A stretch of 64,000 nucleotides of DNA, taken from positions 3,596,001-3,660,000 of the forward strand of contig NZ_BNEL01000003.1 in the NCBI RefSeq assembly GCF_018327685.1, written 5' to 3'. A program made the translations under genes and the position numbers. Shown here piece after piece: positions 18,201 through 25,759 of this stretch. Source of the stretch: Streptomyces sp. TS71-3 (lineage in GTDB: Bacteria > Actinomycetota > Actinomycetes > Streptomycetales > Streptomycetaceae). How positions within the stretch are numbered: position 1 is the first letter of the stretch; the number at the start of each line of letters is the position of its first letter. A model generated the notes under the pieces. The model was not told where the DNA came from. It did no database searches and was given only the letters and a program-made list of their open reading frames with translations.

Positions 18201-18611
18201 CTCCAGCCGGAGTTCTTCTGCGAGGTCTCCCCGGAGCTGGCCGCCGAGCGCGGCCTGGTGCACGCCGGCTGGGCCACCATCGTCACCGCGCGCAACGCCG
18301 TCGAGGCACGGGTGATGGTGACGCGGCGCCTCAGGCCGCTGAGGGTGCAGGGCCGCACCGTCCACCAGATCGGGCTGCCCTACCACTGGGGCCCCAACGG
18401 CACGGTCACCGGCGACGCCGCCAACGAGCTGACGTCGATCACCCTCGACCCCAACGCCCACATCCAGGAGGACAAGGCACTCTCCGCCGACATCCGCCCC
18501 GGACGCCGGCCCCGCGGCCCGGCCCTGCCCGCGCTGGTGGCCGGCTACCGCCGCCGCGCCGGCATCACCGAGACGACGGGCACGTCCTCGCGAACGGAGG
18601 CCCACCGGTGA
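15288..18611 (+). CDS. Molybdenum/tungsten formate dehydrogenase, catalytic subunit (FdnG/FdoG-type, Cys form)
   Basis: 1107-residue molybdopterin oxidoreductase that oxidises formate to CO2. The N-terminal [4Fe-4S] site is C51/C54/C58/C86 (CPYCAVGCG, CPKG). The metal ligand is a cysteine, C189 in QARVCHSATVAGLG, followed by H190; E. coli FdnG has selenocysteine here. The region FGRGGATTFMQDLQNSD and a C-terminal MopB-binding domain (about 930-1090) complete the fold. There is no twin-arginine signal peptide, unlike E. coli FdnG, so a cytoplasmic location is likely. A polar insert of about 60 residues (341-400; QQPTGEVDEQHEQQ, Ala/Gly/His-rich end) separates conserved blocks. Start ATG 15288 has GGGAGG ahead; ATG 15270 lacks one. 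The stop overlaps the ferredoxin subunit start. Confidence 0.92.
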   Translation: MGIRERVREWPLYRQFADGDPLGRGSAVMSAHTRSLRPRTESAERVVKSVCPYCAVGCGQQVYVEDGKVVQIEGDPDSPVSRGRLCPKGSATLELTTSDARRHQVLYRRPGGTDWEPLDLETAMDMVAERVIATRRDTWEWEQDGVRTARTLGIASLGGATLDNEENYLIKKLLTGLGVVQVENQARVCHSATVAGLGTSFGRGGATTFMQDLQNSDCIVIEGSNFAEAHPVGFQWVMEAKARGATIIHVDPRFTRTSALADLHVPIRAGTDIAFLGGIINHVLTEEKYFRDYLVAYTNAATLVGEDFRDTDDPDGGVGVFSGLDDDRRHYDPRSWQYEDAQVQQPTGEVDEQHEQQLDRHPREQEDELRTGRHDLIHEAGGAETHGSGGAHADSAAPGDPTLRHPRSVFQILKRHYARYTPEMVEEVCGIPRATFRKVCDALTANSGPERTSAFAYAVGWTQHSVGSQYIRAASVLQLLLGNIGRPGGGIQALRGHASIQGSSDIPTLFNLLPGYLPMPHAHAHENLDRFIEASRTDKGFWGNMRAYFVSLLKAYYGDAATGDNDYCFDHLPRLTGSHSTYDTVMAQLDGTCKGYFLMGENPAVGSANTRLQRLGMANLDWLVVRDFSLIESATWWKDGPEIETGELRTEDIRTEVFFFPAAAHTEKSGSFTNTNRWLQWHEAAVEPEGDARSDLWFMYHLGRRIKEALAASTDPMDRPVQDLTWDYPVDGDLAEPVAAQVLAEINGHGPTGAPLSAYTELKDDGSTRCGCWIYCGVFADGVNHAARRKPGTEQDWMAHEWAWAWPANRRILYNRASAAPDGTPWSERKALVWWDAEAGRWTGHDVPDFVPDRAPGFVPPQDAKGPDALRGDDPFIMQADGKGWLYTPAGLEDGPLPTHYEPQDSPFPNALYPRQSRNPVRQLLPRQGNRYHPSGDEPGADVFPYVVTTHRLTEHFTAGGMSRWSSHLSELQPEFFCEVSPELAAERGLVHAGWATIVTARNAVEARVMVTRRLRPLRVQGRTVHQIGLPYHWGPNGTVTGDAANELTSITLDPNAHIQEDKALSADIRPGRRPRGPALPALVAGYRRRAGITETTGTSSRTEAHR

Positions 18612-19630
18612 CCGGCACCCACGCGCCCCAGGCGGTCGACGCCCTGCGCGCGGCGCAGAACCTGCTCAGCGGACCCGAGCCCGACCCGGCCCGGGACGCC
18701 GGCCACCCCGATCCGCCCGAGCGCGTCGGATTCTTCACCGACACCTCCGTGTGCATCGGCTGCAAGGCCTGCGAGGTGGCCTGCAAGGAGTGGAACGCGG
18801 TCCCCGAGGACGGGCTGACGCTGAGCGGGATGTCCTACGACAACACCGGCGGCCTCGGCGCATCGACATGGCGTCATGTCGCCTTCGTCGAGCAGGGCCC
18901 GCCCGCCCCGGCGAGCCCGCCCGCCCCGGACGGCCGCACCGAACTGCCGCTCGCCGACGCGGCGCAGCACGGCACGGCAGGCGCGGCGGCAGCCGAGCCC
19001 CCCACCGCGGACGGCGACATGCGCTGGCTGATGTCCTCGGACGTGTGCAAGCACTGCACCCACGCCGCCTGCCTTGACGTCTGCCCCACCGGCTCGCTGT
19101 TCCGCACGGAGTTCGGCACCGTCGTGGTCCAGGAGGACATCTGCAACGGCTGCGGCTACTGCGTGCCCGCCTGCCCCTACGGCGTCATCGAGCAGCGCCC
19201 CTCGGACGGCCGCGCGTTCAAGTGCACGCTCTGCTACGACCGGCTCTCCGCGGGCCAGGAGCCCGCCTGTGCCAAGGCATGCCCGACGCAGTCCATCCAG
19301 TTCGGCCCGCTCGACGAATTGCGCGAGCGCGCCGGACAGCGGGTCGGGCAGCTCCGGGCGGCTGGCGTCGAAGGGGCCCGGCTGTACGGGCACGATCCCG
19401 AGGACGGCGTCGGCGGCGACGGCGCGTTCTTCCTGCTGCTGGACGAGCCCGAGGTCTACGGCCTGCCGCCGGACCCGGTCGTCACCACGCGGGACCTGCC
19501 GGCCATGTGGCGGCACGCGGGCGTTGCGGCGCTGAGCCTGCTGGGCTCCTTCGCGCTGTCGTTCACCCTCGACGCGCTGGCCGGGAGGACCGGTTCCGGG
19601 CGCCGCGGGCCCAGGGGAGGACGGCGATGA
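18608..19630 (+). CDS. Formate dehydrogenase iron-sulfur subunit (FdnH/FdhB-like)
   Basis: 340-residue electron-transfer subunit with four cysteine clusters: CIGCKACEVACKEW (about 49-62), CKHCTHAACLDVCPTG, CNGCGYCVPACPYG and CTLCYDRL with CAKACPT. These should bind four [4Fe-4S] centres and carry electrons from the formate site to the membrane subunit. A Pro/Ala-rich loop (about 98-135) is inserted between the first and second clusters. A single C-terminal span (VAALSLLGSFALSFTLDALAG) matches the anchor of FdnH. GTG 18608 overlaps the upstream stop and the stop overlaps the NrfD-like gene. Confidence 0.92.
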   Translation: MTGTHAPQAVDALRAAQNLLSGPEPDPARDAGHPDPPERVGFFTDTSVCIGCKACEVACKEWNAVPEDGLTLSGMSYDNTGGLGASTWRHVAFVEQGPPAPASPPAPDGRTELPLADAAQHGTAGAAAAEPPTADGDMRWLMSSDVCKHCTHAACLDVCPTGSLFRTEFGTVVVQEDICNGCGYCVPACPYGVIEQRPSDGRAFKCTLCYDRLSAGQEPACAKACPTQSIQFGPLDELRERAGQRVGQLRAAGVEGARLYGHDPEDGVGGDGAFFLLLDEPEVYGLPPDPVVTTRDLPAMWRHAGVAALSLLGSFALSFTLDALAGRTGSGRRGPRGGRR

Positions 19631-20748
19631 GCAACTCCGACGTGACCCGGCACGGCATCGAGGGCGAGCGCCCCGGCCGCCAGGCGACGCCCGGCGCCCT
19701 GCGGCAGGGACCGCGGGCGGACCCGGACGGCGCGGGGACCGGGCGCCGCGGCCGCCGCCGGCGCGGCGGCGAGGAGCCGATGGTGCCGCGGGCGGACTTC
19801 ACCTCGTACTACGGGCGCCCCGTCATCAAGGCTCCCTCCTGGGCCGCCCGCGACATCGCCGGCTACTTCTTCCTCGGCGGCCTCGCCGGCGCCGGATCCG
19901 TGCTGGCCGCCGGTGCCCACCTCACCGGGCGCACCCGCACGGCGACCGCGATGAAGGTCTCCTCCACCGCCGCCGTCTCGCTCTCGGCGGCCGCGCTCGT
20001 GCACGACCTGGGCAGGCCCGAGCGGTTCGCCGGCATGCTGCGCGTCTTCAAGCCCACCTCGCCGATGAGCGTGGGCTCCTGGCTGCTCGCCGGCTACGGG
20101 CCCGCGGCGGCAGCGTCCGCACTGTCCGCGGTCACCGGCCGGCTGCCCCGCGCGGGCGCCGCGGCCACCGCGGTCGCGGGCCTGCTCGGCCCGGCCGTCG
20201 CCGCCTACACGGGCGTGCTGGCGGCGGACACCGCCGTACCGGCCTGGCACGGCGCCCACCGCGAACTGCCCTACCTGTTCACCGCGTCCGCGACGGCCGC
20301 CGCCTCCGGCATGGCGCTGGTGCTCGCTCCGCCCGCCCAGACGGGCCCGGCCCGCTACGCCGCCGCGCTCGCCACGGGCGCCGAACACGCCCTCACCCAG
20401 GCGATCGAACGGCGCCTCGGCCCGGTCGCGGAGACCTACCGCACCGGTCGCGCAGGGCTGCTGCTGCGCTGCGCCCGGGTGCTGGTGACGACCGGCGCGG
20501 CCGGCGCCCTGCTGGCCGGCCGGAGCCGCCCGGTGGCCGCGCTGAGCGGCCTCGCCCTGCTGGCGGGCTCGGCCTGCACGCGGTTCGGCGTCTTCGCGGC
20601 CGGGGTGGCTTCCGCCGAGGACCCCGTCTACACGGTCGGTCCGCAACGCGCCCGGCTCGCCGCGGAAGGCGAGCCCGGCCCCGACGGCGCCGGTCGCACG
20701 GGCGGCCGGGACGGCCACGACGCACCCGAAGGGAGCGAAGGAACATGA
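19627..20748 (+). CDS. NrfD/PsrC-family membrane subunit of the formate dehydrogenase
   Basis: 373-residue polytopic membrane protein. A basic head of about 50 residues leads to FTSYYGRPVIKAPSWAARDIAGYFFLGGLAGAG, the NrfD start pattern, then about eight spans with HDLGRPERFAGMLRVFKPTSPMSVGSW, the NrfD motif. It is expected to anchor the complex and exchange electrons with menaquinone; it lacks the haem-ligand histidines of FdnI-type cytochrome b and replaces that subunit. ATG 19627 overlaps the ferredoxin stop. The tail is hydrophilic. Confidence 0.88.
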   Translation: MSNSDVTRHGIEGERPGRQATPGALRQGPRADPDGAGTGRRGRRRRGGEEPMVPRADFTSYYGRPVIKAPSWAARDIAGYFFLGGLAGAGSVLAAGAHLTGRTRTATAMKVSSTAAVSLSAAALVHDLGRPERFAGMLRVFKPTSPMSVGSWLLAGYGPAAAASALSAVTGRLPRAGAAATAVAGLLGPAVAAYTGVLAADTAVPAWHGAHRELPYLFTASATAAASGMALVLAPPAQTGPARYAAALATGAEHALTQAIERRLGPVAETYRTGRAGLLLRCARVLVTTGAAGALLAGRSRPVAALSGLALLAGSACTRFGVFAAGVASAEDPVYTVGPQRARLAAEGEPGPDGAGRTGGRDGHDAPEGSEGT

Positions 20749-20779
20749 GGCTTCGCCAGGAACGAGAGGAGCGGTGACC

Positions 20780-21160
20780 ATGGGCGACGGCACGCTGCCC
20801 GAGCGGCAGTCGGGAACGCAGGTGCTGGTGGAGGTCAGCGGCTGCTCCGAGAGCGACGCACACGCGGTGTTCGAGACGCTGCGGGACTTCTTCCCCTCCG
20901 ACCGCGGCGCGGCGGACGTCCCGCACGCGGCCTCCGACACCCAGCCCACCATCTGGGCGGGCACCTTCGACGTCCGGGGCGGCCCCGGCTCCGCCGCCCC
21001 GCGCCGGCTGACGGCGCCCGTCACGGTGGACGTGCAGGGCGGCTACCACGCGGTGGACCAGCTCAGGGACACCCTGTCGGCGGCGTTCGCCGTCGAGATC
21101 CTGGGCACCGCGGCGGGAGACCAGGAGAACGAGGTGCAGTTGCGGCTGCGCACCGGATAG
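20780..21160 (+). CDS. Hypothetical protein downstream of the NrfD-like subunit
   Basis: 126 residues, soluble, with predicted alpha/beta character: LVEVSGCSESDAHAVFETLRDFF, then PTIWAGTFDV and TVDVQGGYHAVDQLRDTLSAAFAVE. It is not recognised. ATG 20780 is favoured over GTG 20774 because GAGAGGAG at 20765-20772 gives it a proper 7-base gap. It starts 31 bases after the NrfD gene and before a strong terminator, so it is probably the last gene of the formate dehydrogenase operon and may be an accessory factor. Confidence 0.65.
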   Translation: MGDGTLPERQSGTQVLVEVSGCSESDAHAVFETLRDFFPSDRGAADVPHAASDTQPTIWAGTFDVRGGPGSAAPRRLTAPVTVDVQGGYHAVDQLRDTLSAAFAVEILGTAAGDQENEVQLRLRTG

Positions 21161-21190
21161 CCGGGACGGCCCGCCCCGGCAGGGGCGCCC

Positions 21191-21224
21191 GGAGCCGGGG
21201 GGACGCTGCCGTCCCCCCGGCTCC
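21191..21224. terminator. Strong hairpin terminator between convergent genes
   Basis: GGAGCCGGGGGGACG (21191-21205) pairs perfectly with CGTCCCCCCGGCTCC (21210-21224) across CTGC. It lies between the ends of the formate dehydrogenase operon (21160) and the minus-strand LLM gene (21279), so it can serve both directions. It has no T-run, as is common in Streptomyces. Confidence 0.85.
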
Positions 21225-21278
21225 GCTCCCGCGGCCCGCCCGGTCAGCTCAAGTCCCCCGGCCGGCGGTCAGCGCGGG

Positions 21279-22235
21279 TCACCCGGCCAGCTCCGGCAGC
21301 ACCTTCGTGCGGTAGAAGTCGAAGAAGCCCTGCTGATCGGGGCCGATCTGGTTGACGTACACGGTGTCGAAGCCGGCGTCGACGTAGGCACGGAGCGTGG
21401 ACGCGTGCGCGTCCACGTCGCCGCCGCACGTCACGTTCTCGGCCACCCGGTCGGGCGCGACCAGCTGTGACGCCTGGTCCATGTGCTGCGGGGTGGGCAG
21501 GATCTGCGGCAGCTCGCCCGGGAGCTGCTCGTTCGGCCAGAGCCGGTGCGCGGTGCGCACGGCCTCGTCGCGGTCAGGCCCCCAGCACACCTTCAGTCCC
21601 GCGGCCACCGGCTTCGCGCCGCCCCCGCTGCGGCGGAACCGCTCGATGGGCTCCGGGTCGGGTTCCATGGTGATGAATCCGTCGCCGATCCGCCCGGCCA
21701 CCTCGGCGGCCTGGGGCCCGAACGCCGAGACATCGATGGGCACCGGCTCCTCGGGGACGGTGTAGAGGCGGGCGTTCCGCACGGTGTAGTAGCGGCCGTG
21801 GTGGCTGACCTGCTCGCCCGTGAAGAGCCGCCGGATGATCCCCACGGCCTCCTCCAGCATCTCCAGGCGGACCGTGGCCTCCGGCCACGCGCCGCCCAGG
21901 ATGCTCTCGTTCAGCGCCTCACCGCTGCCCACGCCCAGCCGGAACCGCCCGTCGAGCAGCACCGCACTGGTCGCCGCGGCCTGCGCGGCGAGCACCGGGT
22001 GCAGCCGTACGGTCGGGCAGGTCACTGCGGTCTGCACCGGCAGCGACACCGCCTCGGAGAGCGCCCCGATCACCGACCACACGAACGGGCTCTGCCCCTG
22101 GCGGTCGTTCCACGGGTGGAAGTGGTCCGAGATCCACAGCGCCGTGAACCCCGCCTGTTCGGCCATGCGCGCTTGCTCGACGAGCTCACCGGGCCCGTGC
22201 TCCTCGCACGCCAGGAAGTAGCCGAACTCCGTCAT
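21279..22235 (-). CDS. LLM-class oxidoreductase, probably F420-dependent
   Basis: 318-residue luciferase-like TIM barrel of the subgroup related to F420-dependent glucose-6-phosphate dehydrogenase. Markers are FGYFLACEEHGPGELVEQARMAEQAGF, LWISDHFHPWNDRQGQSPFVWSVIGAL, the TAVTCPTVRLHP segment and LGVGSGEALNE. Substrate is not predictable. ATG 22235 has GAGGAGG ahead. It precedes no obvious partner; the ligase gene lies upstream on the same strand, 53 bases away. The cofactor assignment comes from family knowledge. Confidence 0.85.
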   Translation of the reverse strand: MTEFGYFLACEEHGPGELVEQARMAEQAGFTALWISDHFHPWNDRQGQSPFVWSVIGALSEAVSLPVQTAVTCPTVRLHPVLAAQAAATSAVLLDGRFRLGVGSGEALNESILGGAWPEATVRLEMLEEAVGIIRRLFTGEQVSHHGRYYTVRNARLYTVPEEPVPIDVSAFGPQAAEVAGRIGDGFITMEPDPEPIERFRRSGGGAKPVAAGLKVCWGPDRDEAVRTAHRLWPNEQLPGELPQILPTPQHMDQASQLVAPDRVAENVTCGGDVDAHASTLRAYVDAGFDTVYVNQIGPDQQGFFDFYRTKVLPELAG

Positions 22236-22288
22236 CGATGCCTCCTCAACTCTCGTTCGCGGCATCGGGTAACCGGCGTTCGACGGCC

Positions 22289-23362
22289 CTAACCCGCGGG
22301 CCGCTCCCGCACGACGTCGGCCGCCGCCTTGTCGTCGCGCAGCCCCAGGTACCGCGGGTGGCGCAGCATGCCGTCCCGGGTCCACTCGGTGAACGCGATC
22401 TGGGCCACGAGCCGCGGTTCCACCCAGTGGGCGCCGCGCTCGCGCACCGGATCGGCGAACGGCGAGCCCGTTCGGCGCAGTTCGCCGAACGTCCGGCTGA
22501 GCCTCAGCAGCGTCCGCTGGTCGAAGCCCGTGCCGACCTTGCCCGCGTACCGCAGCCGCCCGTGGTCGTAGTAGCCGAGCAGCAGCGCCCCGAAGCCGAC
22601 CCGGCTGCCCGAGGGTTCGGTGAAGCCGCCGATCACGAACTCCTGGCCGCGGGAGCACTTGAGCTTCAGCCAGTCCGTGGAGCGGCGGCGCTGGTACCGG
22701 CCCGCCGCGCGCTTGGCGATCAGGCCCTCCCAGTCCCGCGCGCAGGCCTCCTCCAGGAGCCGGTCGGCGGTGGCGCCGTGCTCGGGGTCGGCGTTGCGGT
22801 GGGCGGTCCAGCGCAGCGGCCGCCCGAAGGCGAGCGCGTCGCGCAGCAGGCCCTTGCGGGCGCGCAGCGGCAACTGCGTGGTCTCCACGCCCTCCAGCCG
22901 CAGCAGGTCGAAGAGGTAGTAGTACACGGAGACGGGGCTGGCCCGCACCTCCGCCGGCCTGGTGAGCCCCATGCGCTGCTGGAGCCGGGAGAAGTCCGTA
23001 CGGCCGTGGGAGAACGCCACCACCTCGCCGTCGGCGGTGAAGTCCTCGCACTCCTGGGCCTCAAGGGCCTCCACCAGCTCCGGGTAGGTGGCGTTCAGGC
23101 GGCGGCCGGTGCGCGAGAACAGCCGTACCCGGCCGCCCTCGCGGACGGCGAGGACCCGCTCGCCGTCCAGCTTCCGCTCCAGGAGCCAGTCGGCGGACAG
23201 CTCCCGGCGCTGCGAGAGGGTGGCGAGCATGGGCTGTGCGGCCAGCTCCACTCCGGAGGGCGCGGCGCGCAGCCTGCCCCGCAGGTCCTCGGGCAGCCGC
23301 GTCAGCAGGTCGGCGCCGGGACCCGCGGCGCCGCTTTCCGAGGGGTTGCCCAGGGAGCTCAT
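22289..23362 (-). CDS. ATP-dependent DNA ligase (LigD ligase-domain type)
   Basis: 357-residue ligase. The nucleotidyltransferase motif I is ERKLDGERV, whose lysine forms the AMP adduct. Motifs III (LFSRTGRR then DGEVVAF), IIIa (YYYLFDLLRLEG), IV (WEGLIAKR) and V (STDWLKLK) follow in order, then an OB-fold domain (FVIGGFTEPSGSRVGFGALLLGYY). It matches the ligase module of bacterial NHEJ protein LigD. ATG 23362 overlaps the phosphoesterase stop (ATGA), so the two are translationally coupled and probably act together. Confidence 0.9.
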   Translation of the reverse strand: MSSLGNPSESGAAGPGADLLTRLPEDLRGRLRAAPSGVELAAQPMLATLSQRRELSADWLLERKLDGERVLAVREGGRVRLFSRTGRRLNATYPELVEALEAQECEDFTADGEVVAFSHGRTDFSRLQQRMGLTRPAEVRASPVSVYYYLFDLLRLEGVETTQLPLRARKGLLRDALAFGRPLRWTAHRNADPEHGATADRLLEEACARDWEGLIAKRAAGRYQRRRSTDWLKLKCSRGQEFVIGGFTEPSGSRVGFGALLLGYYDHGRLRYAGKVGTGFDQRTLLRLSRTFGELRRTGSPFADPVRERGAHWVEPRLVAQIAFTEWTRDGMLRHPRYLGLRDDKAAADVVRERPAG

Positions 23363-24018
23363 GACCGGTCGCTCCGCCACTCGGCCTCGGGGTGCTCGGC
23401 GACCTGCCGCAGGGTGCGCCCGCTGCGCGCCGAGCGGGCCCGGCGCGGGTCGGGCGGTCCGCCGTGCTGCCTGGCCAGCCGGTCGTCCTCCTTGACCAGC
23501 AGCCACGCCTCGCGCTCCGACCCGTCGCCGCCGCGGATCCGGGTGAGCGCGTACCCGCCGCGCAGCTTGGACCCCTCCAGCCGGAAACTGGCGTGCCCCT
23601 TCCGCAGGGCCTCGCCGAAGGGCACCGGGCGGCCCCGGCGGTCGTGGCTGAGCGGGCGGTAGGTGCCGTCGTCCCAGACGATCACGGTTCCGCCGCCGTA
23701 CTCGCCCGCTGGGATCACACCCTCGAAGTCGCGGTACTCCAGCGGGTGGTCCTCCGTGGGCATGGCCAGCCGCTTGTCGTGCGGGTCGGACGAGGGGCCC
23801 TTCGGCACCGACCACGACTTCAGCACGCCGTCGACCTCCAGGCGGAAGTCGAAGTGCATGGTGCTGGCATCGTGGATCTGCACGACGAAGAGGGGATGCT
23901 CGCCGCCCTCCTCGGCACTGCCACGGGGTTCGGCGGTCCGGTCGAAGTGCCGTTTGGCGCGGTAGGTCCGCAGCGTGCCGCCGCTGCCGGTGCTTTCCCG
24001 TTTCCGCTGCTCGGCCAC
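23359..24018 (-). CDS. LigD-type 3'-phosphoesterase domain protein
   Basis: 219 residues containing the DNA 3'-phosphoesterase domain: FVVQIHDASTMHFDFRLEVDG (His-Asp pair of the metal site), VLKSWSVPKGPS, EDHPLEYRDFEGVIPAGEYGGG and a C-terminal WLLVKEDD. In Mycobacterium and Pseudomonas this domain is fused to ligase and polymerase; here it is a separate gene coupled to the ligase. It trims 3' ends at breaks before sealing. No LigD polymerase domain or Ku gene is in the window. Confidence 0.9.
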   Translation of the reverse strand: MAEQRKRESTGSGGTLRTYRAKRHFDRTAEPRGSAEEGGEHPLFVVQIHDASTMHFDFRLEVDGVLKSWSVPKGPSSDPHDKRLAMPTEDHPLEYRDFEGVIPAGEYGGGTVIVWDDGTYRPLSHDRRGRPVPFGEALRKGHASFRLEGSKLRGGYALTRIRGGDGSEREAWLLVKEDDRLARQHGGPPDPRRARSARSGRTLRQVAEHPEAEWRSDRS

Positions 24019-24181
24019 GGTTGTCTCCTTCCTCCGGGGCCGCTTCCGCCCGGGCCGGGCCGGCGCCCGGGCGGGGTCGGCCGCAGGCGGGGCCGGGGAA
24101 GTGCGAGTACCCAGGACCGGGCCCGTGCAGTCCGGGCGGGCAGGGCCCCGGAGCCGGTGCCGGCGAGGAACCGGCCGTCCG

Positions 24182-25003
24182 TCAGCTCGGGCCCGCGGGC
24201 GGGATGACCTCGTTGACGGTGAAGATCCCGCCGTCCGGGTCCCGGAGGGTGGCTTCGGGGCCGAGCGGCGTCGTCCGCTCCTCGGTCACCGAGCCGCCGT
24301 GGGCGTGGCACGCGGCGATGCAGCGCGCCACGTCCGGCACCCGGAAGTGCACCACCCAGTGGGGCCGCACCAGCGGGTCGGGCGCGTTCTCCAGGGCGCC
24401 CGAGGAGAGCCGGGCGACCACGTGCCCGTCGCTGCGCAGCACGACCTCCCCGTCGACGTACTCGACCTCGCAGGCGCCGGGGCGCTCCGTCCCCCACTCC
24501 AGGACCTCCCCGTAGAAGATCGCCGCCTCGAACGCGTCCCGGGTGTGCAGCCCCGCCCAGGCGGGGGCGTGGTCGCGCCACTCCACCCACTCCGGAAGGA
24601 GCTGCCCCTCCCAGAGGCCGAAGGCGGCGCCGTCGCGGTCCGCGGCCAGCGCGCCGCGGCCCAGCACGAACGAGAGCGGCCCCACCGCCATCGTCCCGCT
24701 GCGCTCCCGCACGCGTGCCGCGGTCTGGTCGAGGTCGGTGACGGCGAAGTACGGGATCCATGTCACCGACACCTGGAGCGCGGTGGCCAGCGCGCCCAGG
24801 CCAGCGACGGGGGAGCCGCGGTCGAGCGCCAGCAGGAAGTCCTCGCCCAGCTGCCCGGGCCGGAACTCCCACCCCATGACCGCGCCGTAGAAGTCCTGCG
24901 AGGCGTTGAGGTCCCGGGCCATCAGGCTGACCCAGCTGGGCGCGCCGAACACCTCGTCCGACGTCGTCGGGCGTGCGGACGGCTCTGTCGTGTGCTTGTC
25001 CAT
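24182..25003 (-). CDS. Two-domain VOC (glyoxalase-like) protein
   Basis: 273 residues made of two tandem VOC modules. The first (about 20-140) begins GAPSWVSLMARDLNASQDFYGAVMGWEF; the second (about 148-270) begins DHAPAWAGLHTRDAFEAAIFYGEVLEWG and ends LRDPDGGIFTVNEV. This resembles Streptomyces hydroxylase/lyase-like proteins with no established substrate. ATG 25003; divergent from the DUF6479 gene. Confidence 0.82.
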   Translation of the reverse strand: MDKHTTEPSARPTTSDEVFGAPSWVSLMARDLNASQDFYGAVMGWEFRPGQLGEDFLLALDRGSPVAGLGALATALQVSVTWIPYFAVTDLDQTAARVRERSGTMAVGPLSFVLGRGALAADRDGAAFGLWEGQLLPEWVEWRDHAPAWAGLHTRDAFEAAIFYGEVLEWGTERPGACEVEYVDGEVVLRSDGHVVARLSSGALENAPDPLVRPHWVVHFRVPDVARCIAACHAHGGSVTEERTTPLGPEATLRDPDGGIFTVNEVIPPAGPS

Positions 25004-25109
25004 CGCAGGCTGGTTCCGCTCGTACGTCAGGACACGGCGGCGACGTTCCGGAACGCGCGCGGCGGCGCGCCGGGTGGCGCGGTCGGGGCCGGTCGTGTGG
25101 GGGCGTCGG

Positions 25110-25140
25110 TCCATTCTGGGGTCCCTACCACCATTCTGGG
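25110..25140. repeat. Direct repeat CCATTCTGGGG x2, 20 bp apart
   Basis: Exact 11-base copies at 25110-25120 and 25130-25140 in the divergent VOC/DUF6479 promoter region. The near two-turn spacing suits a regulator binding one face of the helix. A related CCATTCTGAGG occurs near 10920. Confidence 0.5.
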
Positions 25141-25270
25141 GCGGCGCCGGAGCCACTGCTCTGTGACCGCGGGCCGCTCCGGACGGTGAGTGGTGGATCG
25201 CGTTCGGCGAACGCACGCACCGCTCAGGTGAAGGATGGTAGACACCGGGTTTCCGGGTACTCGCGGTCCA

Positions 25271-25630
25271 ATGATGGCACTGAGCATGGAGAACCTGGCG
25301 CTCTCCGGCGGCCTCGCCGCCGGTCTCATCCTGATTGTCGGGCTGCCCGTGGTGGGGGGCCTGATCTGGGCGGTGTCGCTCGGGATCAAGATCCGCCGCA
25401 ACGAGCCGCCGCCTCCGTCGGAGGAGGACCAGCCACGCCTCCCGGAGGGCGGTCCGGTGCGCGAGCAGCAGGAGCGCCGGGAGCCGTACGAGCTGTCACG
25501 TCGTGAGGACCGGCTGCTCCCGCACGACCTGCGCGGCCACGGCTCCACCACCAGCAGAAACCAGCGACGCAGGCGCTGGCACCCGGGTGCGAGCGGCTCC
25601 TTCGGCAGCGGAGGCTCCGGCCACCGGTGA
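25271..25630 (+). CDS. DUF6479-like small membrane protein
   Basis: 119 residues with one N-terminal span (LALSGGLAAGLILIVGLPVVGGLIWAVSLG), then a charged region (PPPPSEEDQPRLPEGGPVREQQERREP) and a Ser/Gly-rich tail (RWHPGASGSFGSGGSGHR). This span-plus-tail layout is what I recall of the Streptomyces DUF6479 family; function unknown. Starts at 25235 (weak AGGTGA ahead), 25271 or 25286 are all possible. A hairpin terminator follows. Confidence 0.65.
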   Translation: MMALSMENLALSGGLAAGLILIVGLPVVGGLIWAVSLGIKIRRNEPPPPSEEDQPRLPEGGPVREQQERREPYELSRREDRLLPHDLRGHGSTTSRNQRRRRWHPGASGSFGSGGSGHR

Positions 25631-25639
25631 CGTGGGCTC

Positions 25640-25684
25640 GCATGCCCCCGGGGCCGCGCCGTGCGCGCACGCCCCGGGGCATGC
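25640..25684 (+). terminator. Hairpin terminator after the DUF6479-like gene
   Basis: GCATGCCCCCGGGGC (25640-25654) pairs with GCCCCGGGGCATGC (25671-25684) with one bulged C. It lies ten bases past the stop and ahead of dps. Confidence 0.6.
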
Positions 25685-25759
25685 TCAGCCCGCTTCGGGG
25701 CACCCGCGTCCCGGAACGCCATCACAGGCATTTCGATCACGAGGAAGGAAGGCACGAGC

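Noticed and set aside
15159..18605. 1148-residue minus-strand open frame opposite the formate dehydrogenase gene
   Set aside because: It is the antisense shadow of a well-conserved gene; the product is Val/Gly/Arg-rich with no family pattern, a usual effect of high GC third positions.
25255..25260. GGGTAC as a SigB promoter for the DUF6479-like gene
   Set aside because: No GNNT occurs 14-16 bases upstream.
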